Shown here piece by piece: positions 60,301-64,000 of a stretch of 64,000 nucleotides of DNA (within the stretch, counting starts at the first letter, position 1; each line of letters opens with the position of its first letter). The notes beneath the pieces are model-generated. The model made no database searches. It was not told where the DNA came from and saw nothing but the letters and a program-made list of their open reading frames with translations. A program made the position numbers and the translations under genes. Source of the DNA: Mesorhizobium shangrilense (GTDB lineage: Bacteria; Pseudomonadota; Alphaproteobacteria; Rhizobiales; Rhizobiaceae); assembly GCF_040537815.1 (NCBI RefSeq), contig NZ_JBEWSZ010000002.1, forward strand, positions 682,001-746,000. The letters run 5' to 3'.

Positions 60301-60637
60301 TGCACGCGGTTATCTCGTCGAAGGCATCGATTGCCGACTTGAGGACAGCCTTCCGTTCGTTGAGCAGCTCAAGGGTTACAGCGCCGCGCAGGACCTTCGG
60401 GATTTCTCCTGCCAGCAACTCGGTTGCGTATTCGCGAATACGCAGCGAAAGCTCGCTGGCGGCCAGTTCGGTAAACGTAATCGCGGCGATGCTGCGGGGC
60501 GGCGCACCGTATAGCATCAGCATGACGACGCGGCCGGCAATCAGCGACGTCTTGCCCGTGCCAGCGGCCGCTTCGACCAGCAATGTGCTGTCGAGTTCCG
60601 TGAGAACGCGACTGCGCTCGAACGCATCGCTCAGCAT
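57302..60637 (-). CDS. AddA-like UvrD-family helicase-nuclease
   Basis: A 1,111-residue superfamily 1A helicase with a C-terminal nuclease domain. Walker A is AAAGTGKTSLIAGR (~23-36), then ITFTELAASEL, TIHAFCQQI, the DExx box VDEFQDTD (~383), VGDPKQSIYAFRG (~418), TIHSAKGLEWPVV (~763), YVASTRARDLLVV (~830) and a RecB-type nuclease motif EVLDWKSDRDTS (~1045-1056) preceded by GRVDAIAIEGG. It should unwind and cut DNA from ends with its partner. It starts at an ATG overlapping the partner stop (TGATG), so the two are translationally coupled; an in-frame ATG 5 codons earlier is possible. The rather low similarity in spacing to housekeeping AddA and its island location suggest a specialised copy. 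Confidence 0.9.
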   Translation of the reverse strand: MLSDAFERSRVLTELDSTLLVEAAAGTGKTSLIAGRVVMLMLYGAPPRSIAAITFTELAASELSLRIREYATELLAGEIPKVLRGAVTLELLNERKAVLKSAIDAFDEITACTIHAFCQQIIMAYAVETGLDPGSRMMDGPAADTMFESVISKWLFERLSLQTRGGEDPVAVLSRFEPLKVVKDSFDLAKLKLEHPGVGTASVDFSLRKDIDFVESVRAFRRWQADYPKEGRTGTLVGEFETLAAFYENCFETQPTFARLWELADPPRTASMKWNEFAFKKQRNLGYWRSAYGKDKGPELDHQAETHSHDCETQFAELLGQIGDAMVDQMSRALDPVTDLYVERKGDAAVLDFDDLLLRAHALVTKNDVVREAVGRRFAHILVDEFQDTDPIQASILFSIAARAMPDRWQDADLRDGALFMVGDPKQSIYAFRGADIDSYNQAKRTIGRLGDERVVHIGANFRCQPGIIDYVNAAFQPVLDADGQPSYGALTATREGAFHGLPSASHVTIGDGRTASMPEQRDDEAAIVARICSKLVGAIEIEDEHDGRRRLLEAGDIALLAPTGTDLWRYERALEALGLAVASQAGKTLLLQQETQDVLALLRTLADSRDRLAFGAFMRGPMVGLTDEELLDIAEEVHQAGPDASPTGLFDITTPPPLVSHRIASSVLENLQKLRARVNVTTPRILLAEAIEQLQLRVALSARSGNNRAARSLANLDRIVELARPFDVRGLRSFARHLQLDWDRRASRQEGRIDASKDAVEIVTIHSAKGLEWPVVIPINMGTRARPSERFVHRQSDNTLHWIIGGVCSLALKRAREEQAQRQALEHQRMWYVASTRARDLLVVPNLSSAKPGAWSKLLNLRFDLLEELKFNQLEPLMTTNFDAAALPQDADTFARQAAIVQAASPSLRWINPSAHDADRAEILAPTMAIEPSGAFEYIEPIGAGRTRGLVLHKLMEELLTGELSPQDDVVARAERLLNELLAIDPAEGPLPAPGALATTTLQTYRLPYVQRLLPILVPELSIWGAIEAGTLLAGRVDAIAIEGGKVVEVLDWKSDRDTSLNRAAYVQQLQRYLQATSAPRGAIVYMTTGEIVSVLPVNRSSAATHHYLR

Positions 60638-63270
60638 CACCGCTCCCTCCAAAGGGGCGCGAGCTTGTGCTGCGCGGCGTTGAAACCTTCATCCTTGCGC
60701 CCCTGGTAGCGGTCGAGCGCCGCAGGCAGCGCGATCCTGAGTTGGTTGTAGCCAGCAAACGCATCTGGTCCCGGAAAGGCGATCCCACCTGTGAGCCCTT
60801 CGACCGCGATATCGATGAAGCGCAGCAGCGTCTCTTCCGCTTGCTCGAGCACATCGCCTTCAAGACGCGCGGGAGGTTCCATGGTGTCGAGGTAGACCAG
60901 GCGGGAGATGATCGTGCTTGCCTCGGGGATGAGCTGTTTGATCGTGACGGCGTAGAGCGCGCGCTGAACTTCCGCTCCGCCGGCGAGGATGACGTCGCGC
61001 AGATCGCGCGGGGTCTTGCCTGTCTTGTAATCGGACATCCGGACGCCACGGCGGTCGGGCTTCACGTCGACGCGGTCGATGCGACCCTTCAAGAGGATGC
61101 GGAAACGGCCGATCAGGACCTCTTGTTCTTCGCGCCAGGGATCGGAACGCTTTGCCTGCGATTCAGGCGTGCCGAACGGCACCTCGCTGAAACTGTGGGT
61201 GCCAGGACCGAAGCGGTCATCGACTGTCAGTCCGCGGCGGGCCCGTCGCCGTGCCTCTTCGATCGTGTCCAGCCAGAGCAACCTCGGCGGCACTGCCCGG
61301 GTCAGCGGCCAGTGCTCCGCGATGGTGTTGGCTGCTGCCTCAAGCGCGGTATCGATTTCATCTGGCGTTGCGCTGACAAGGCTGGGCATGCGCTCGACCG
61401 CAAGGCGCAGCAATTCATGCACCAACTCGCCGAAGGTCATCGCATCGAGTTGCAGCGGCTGAATAGCGAGCTCAGGCGCGGTCATCCCCAACACTCTTAG
61501 CCACACATAGCCCAAGGGATCACGCAACAGCCGCCGCAGCGAGGTAGCGGATTGCGGCAAGCTCAGAGCGCGCAGAACAGTCGGATGGTCCTTCCGGAAC
61601 CCGCCGTCATGTGGCGTTGTTTCAAGCCTGCGCGTCCAGTCGGTCCAGCAGGAAATGACGCTCTGTATGCGCGGCAAGGCGAGCGCATCCTCGGCGCGAG
61701 CCAGCAGACGATCCCCCTCGCTGAACGCATGCTCCGGCGCTCTCGTCCGGGAAAGGGGACGCTCGGCAACCTGACGCTGCAGCAATCCGCTCTTGGCGAT
61801 GAACGCGCCTTCGGCCGATCGCCTGCTGCGCGACAGGGTGACCTTCGAATCTGGGTGGCCGGTCAGGATCTCAAAGGCCAGCCGATCGCGCTCGAGCCGG
61901 GGCAGGTCCACCAACTCGCGCTCGTTGAGCACATGCTCGGGCAGGAGCGGGTCAGCGTTGCCGCCACGCGGCCAGCTTCTGCTCGAAAGCCCAAGCAGAC
62001 GCATATGCTTGCGTGGCGCACCAACCAGGTCCGCCGCCCGTGCCCAGACCACATTGTTGGCAGGGTCGCGCTCATCCGCGATGCGCAACGACGTCAGAGT
62101 CATCTCCATTGCTGCCGCCGGCGCCAGACGAAGGGCCTCCTGCCAGAGCCCAAAGCTGCTGCCGCGCAGGAGCAACTTTCCGAGTTTGACCGCAGCTTTT
62201 GCGCCGTCCACAAGGTCATAAAGCACCGGCATCACGATCGTTGCGATCGGGGGACCATCTGCAGGGGAGAGTGTCTCCAGACTTTTTGCCCAATGCTCCG
62301 GCTCAAACAGACCCGCCTCGGTGGAGATACCTTTCATCCAGTCAGTCGGAAGTGCCTCCGACAGATAGGGGGAGAGCTGGGACAGACGACGAATGCGATC
62401 CTGCGACAGACCGTTGATCATCGCATCGGCGAGCGCCGCGCAGGTCTGGCCGGCGCGCGTGCTCAGGGCTGAAACGCCGCCAGCGAAATGGATCGGGAGA
62501 TCAGCGTCCGCCGCCAGGACCAGCATGTGATCATCCCACACGCTCAAGTCAGCACTGGCGATCGCGATGTCGCTGGCTTGGGTCACGCCATCGCTCAACA
62601 ACGCGCGCGCCCAGCGAAGCGCTTCAACCACCTCCGCGCGTGGATCGGCGCAAACCTCACAGATCAGCTGTTCGGGGCGCTGGAGGGGTCTTGCCAGGAT
62701 CTTACCAGGAAACCAGCTCCGGTCGCGCGTGCCTGGCGCGTCCCACGTGATTTCGATGACCGAGGCGAGGGCTCCGACGAGGGGCCGCCAGAGCGGGTCG
62801 ACGGAAACAAGACGGTGGAGATGGAGAGGGCCGACGACAGTGCGCGCATGATCGATGCGCGCAATCGCCCGATCGCGCAGATCCACGGGCAATAGCGCGC
62901 CGGTTGGAAGATGCTCGCGTAAGAAGGCTTCGATGTGACCAAGGTCGCTCAGCCTGGCGCTTGGATTGAGTGGATCGAAAAGGCGAATGTCAGCGGCCCA
63001 CACGCGCTCCAGACTGGAGAGGACAGCCCGCGCCATGCCAGGCCTTGCCTTGACCTTTTCGAGTTCTTCAAAAGTAATCTCTGCAAGTGCTCGGGCAACG
63101 ATTGGCACAAGCGTTGCGTGGTCGGCTGGTCGGCTGAAACCGCCCGCGAGGCGCGCCGCGAGCAGCGGGACTGTGGCGACGTCGAGACCGTGGTCACCCG
63201 CTTGCGCGGCTGCGACACGTTGCATGCGAAAGGCTAAGGTGCCCTCGACGACGACGGTGTGACGTTCCAT
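60637..63270 (-). CDS. AddB-like PD-(D/E)XK nuclease family protein
   Basis: An 877-residue partner of the helicase-nuclease. The N-terminal two thirds resemble the inactivated helicase part of AddB/RexB: EVVEALRWARALLSDGVTQA, GLSSRSWPRGGNADPLLPEH, with no Walker A. The C-terminus carries a PD-(D/E)XK nuclease: LLKGRIDRVDVKPDRRGVRM then SDYKTGKTPRDL (~745-756) and QRALYAVTIKQL. No iron-sulfur cysteine set is evident. It is shorter than most alphaproteobacterial AddB proteins as I recall them. The gene comes first in the leftward operon, and its stop overlaps the helicase start. Confidence 0.85.
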   Translation of the reverse strand: MERHTVVVEGTLAFRMQRVAAAQAGDHGLDVATVPLLAARLAGGFSRPADHATLVPIVARALAEITFEELEKVKARPGMARAVLSSLERVWAADIRLFDPLNPSARLSDLGHIEAFLREHLPTGALLPVDLRDRAIARIDHARTVVGPLHLHRLVSVDPLWRPLVGALASVIEITWDAPGTRDRSWFPGKILARPLQRPEQLICEVCADPRAEVVEALRWARALLSDGVTQASDIAIASADLSVWDDHMLVLAADADLPIHFAGGVSALSTRAGQTCAALADAMINGLSQDRIRRLSQLSPYLSEALPTDWMKGISTEAGLFEPEHWAKSLETLSPADGPPIATIVMPVLYDLVDGAKAAVKLGKLLLRGSSFGLWQEALRLAPAAAMEMTLTSLRIADERDPANNVVWARAADLVGAPRKHMRLLGLSSRSWPRGGNADPLLPEHVLNERELVDLPRLERDRLAFEILTGHPDSKVTLSRSRRSAEGAFIAKSGLLQRQVAERPLSRTRAPEHAFSEGDRLLARAEDALALPRIQSVISCWTDWTRRLETTPHDGGFRKDHPTVLRALSLPQSATSLRRLLRDPLGYVWLRVLGMTAPELAIQPLQLDAMTFGELVHELLRLAVERMPSLVSATPDEIDTALEAAANTIAEHWPLTRAVPPRLLWLDTIEEARRRARRGLTVDDRFGPGTHSFSEVPFGTPESQAKRSDPWREEQEVLIGRFRILLKGRIDRVDVKPDRRGVRMSDYKTGKTPRDLRDVILAGGAEVQRALYAVTIKQLIPEASTIISRLVYLDTMEPPARLEGDVLEQAEETLLRFIDIAVEGLTGGIAFPGPDAFAGYNQLRIALPAALDRYQGRKDEGFNAAQHKLAPLWRER

Positions 63271-63577
63271 GGTGACAAGGACATTTGTTGCGGCGCTGCA
63301 AGCCGGTCATCCGAATGTAGATTCTGACGTATCGTAGATCAGGGACCTTGGACTGCAAGCCTACCGTTTACAAAAGCAGGGACAACCTTTTTCAGATTGC
63401 CTGCTAACATGGTCGCGGGACGGTCTCTTGAGTGCCGATCCGCTTTTCATCGTGCCCTCGATAGCCTTACTGTAAACAGGTCGCCCAGGTGCGGAGCCTC
63501 CCATGTGTAACGATTTGTCTGATTGCGATACGTCATTCAACCCTTCATTTTGAGCTTCTCCGCGTTACGCCGGCGGG
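63271..63577. other. 307-bp intergenic region
   Basis: No gene is seen. A perfect 7-bp inverted pair GTTTACA/TGTAAAC lies far apart (near 63365 and 63471); it could be chance. The region should hold the promoter of the AddB/AddA-like operon. Confidence 0.35.
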
Positions 63578-64000
63578 CTAAGCGTGGCGCCAGACCTTTA
63601 CCGCAGAGATCAGCAAGATCACTGCGAGGGCCGGCAACAGAAGGGCGTTTGGCACTATGCCAAGCAACAATCCGCCGATGAAGGTTCCGACGATCGATCC
63701 CGCCGCCATAACGAGCAGAAACGACTTGTTGCGGCCGAGAACGGAGAAGCTTTGATCGCGGCTGTATCGCGTGAAGCCAACGAGCATTGTTGGCAGGCTG
63801 ACCGCGAGGGACAGGCTTCCGGCGAGTTTGATATCTGCTCCGAACAATAGCACCAGAGTTGGGATGAGCAGTTCACCACCCGCCACCCCGAGAAGCGACG
63901 CCACAACGCCGATGATGAAGCCCGCAATCACGCCCGCGATGAGCTGCGCCGGCCCTGTCAAAAGAGGCTGGCCTGCAGTGGCGTCATGCCCAAGGACCAG
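63578..64000 (-). CDS. TauE/SafE-family sulfite exporter-like permease, 5' end cut by the window edge
   Basis: The visible 140 codons are the C-terminal half of a TauE/SafE permease: AGVIAGFIIGVVASLLGVAG, GELLIPTLVLLFGADIKLAG, SLSLAVSLPTMLVGFTRYSR, and further hydrophobic segments to the stop. The frame stays open through base 64,000, and the family is normally ~250 residues, so the start lies outside. A TTG at 63961 is an internal codon. These permeases export sulfite, sulfonates or similar organic anions. Whether it belongs to the island or to a flanking segment cannot be decided here. Confidence 0.85.
   Translation of the reverse strand: MVLGHDATAGQPLLTGPAQLIAGVIAGFIIGVVASLLGVAGGELLIPTLVLLFGADIKLAGSLSLAVSLPTMLVGFTRYSRDQSFSVLGRNKSFLLVMAAGSIVGTFIGGLLLGIVPNALLLPALAVILLISAVKVWRHA

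Larger units (their letters stand above)
48587..64000. mobile_element. left part of a genomic island integrated at tRNA-Ile(CAU)
   Basis: From the 3' end of the tRNA rightward come an integrase, an excisionase-like gene, a tRNA-Arg fragment, a HAD phosphatase and three very large cargo genes, none with the housekeeping or metabolic flavour of the first 48 kb. I could not find a second copy of the tRNA 3' end (TCGAGTCCCTCCGGGCCCACC) inside the window, so the right end is beyond 64,000 or degraded. The boundaries are inferred. Confidence 0.75.

Noticed and set aside
63365..63480. Distant GTTTACA/TGTAAAC pair as an operator
   Set aside because: The arms are about 100 bp apart and only 7 bp long; likely chance.

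Overview
The window looks like chromosome of an alphaproteobacterium of the order Hyphomicrobiales (Rhizobiales), most likely Mesorhizobium or a close relative. The reasons are the high GC content, the dnaG-rpoD pair with alphaproteobacterial-type products, many small LysR/TetR/Lrp/PadR regulators, and intergenic palindromic repeats that I recall as typical of this group. The assignment is by inspection only.

Positions 1-48,500 are ordinary chromosomal backbone. From the left: a truncated M55 D-aminopeptidase; a divergent zinc/cadmium/lead efflux unit (MerR regulator plus P1B ATPase); an MFS exporter; an M20 amidohydrolase with a DUF2061 protein; and a Na/Pi cotransporter. The dnaG-rpoD core replication/transcription pair follows. 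After it come small metabolic and regulatory cassettes: TauD-type dioxygenase, sulfotransferase, His-tailed EamA transporter, patatin, PadR regulator, PspA/YiaA with a TetR regulator, an SDR/serine-hydrolase/LysR cluster, a dimethylglycine-dehydrogenase-like flavoprotein, a BTAD regulator, peroxiredoxin plus SQR-like flavoprotein, Lrp/AzlCD, azoreductase/LysR, and TetR/VOC. The stretch from 36.6 to 48.4 kb holds two tandem cysteine-rich secreted peptides, an HtrA protease beside a catalytically dead paralogue, an orphan VapB antitoxin, a frameshifted UPF0114 gene, a large OmpA-type protein with an 84-bp tandem repeat, and small secreted proteins.

At 48,511 a tRNA-Ile(CAU) gene marks the left end of a genomic island that runs past the right edge. 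A tyrosine recombinase reads antisense into the 3' part of the tRNA, and a small HTH (excisionase-like) gene follows it. The island also has a degenerate tRNA-Arg fragment, a HAD phosphatase, and then about 11.4 kb made of three very large genes. These are a 1,786-residue protein with an N-terminal sacsin/GHKL-type ATPase and a C-terminal DUF3883 PD-(D/E)XK-like domain, facing a translationally coupled AddB-like/AddA-like nuclease-helicase pair. I read these three genes as a candidate anti-phage or anti-plasmid module. I do not recognise the combination as a named system. The window ends in a TauE/SafE permease gene.

The intergenic DNA holds at least five copies of a palindromic element with a shared core and copy-specific complementary arms, plus two larger inverted-repeat elements. 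One of the larger elements sits where the toxin partner of the orphan antitoxin should be. No rRNA genes and no CRISPR arrays were seen.
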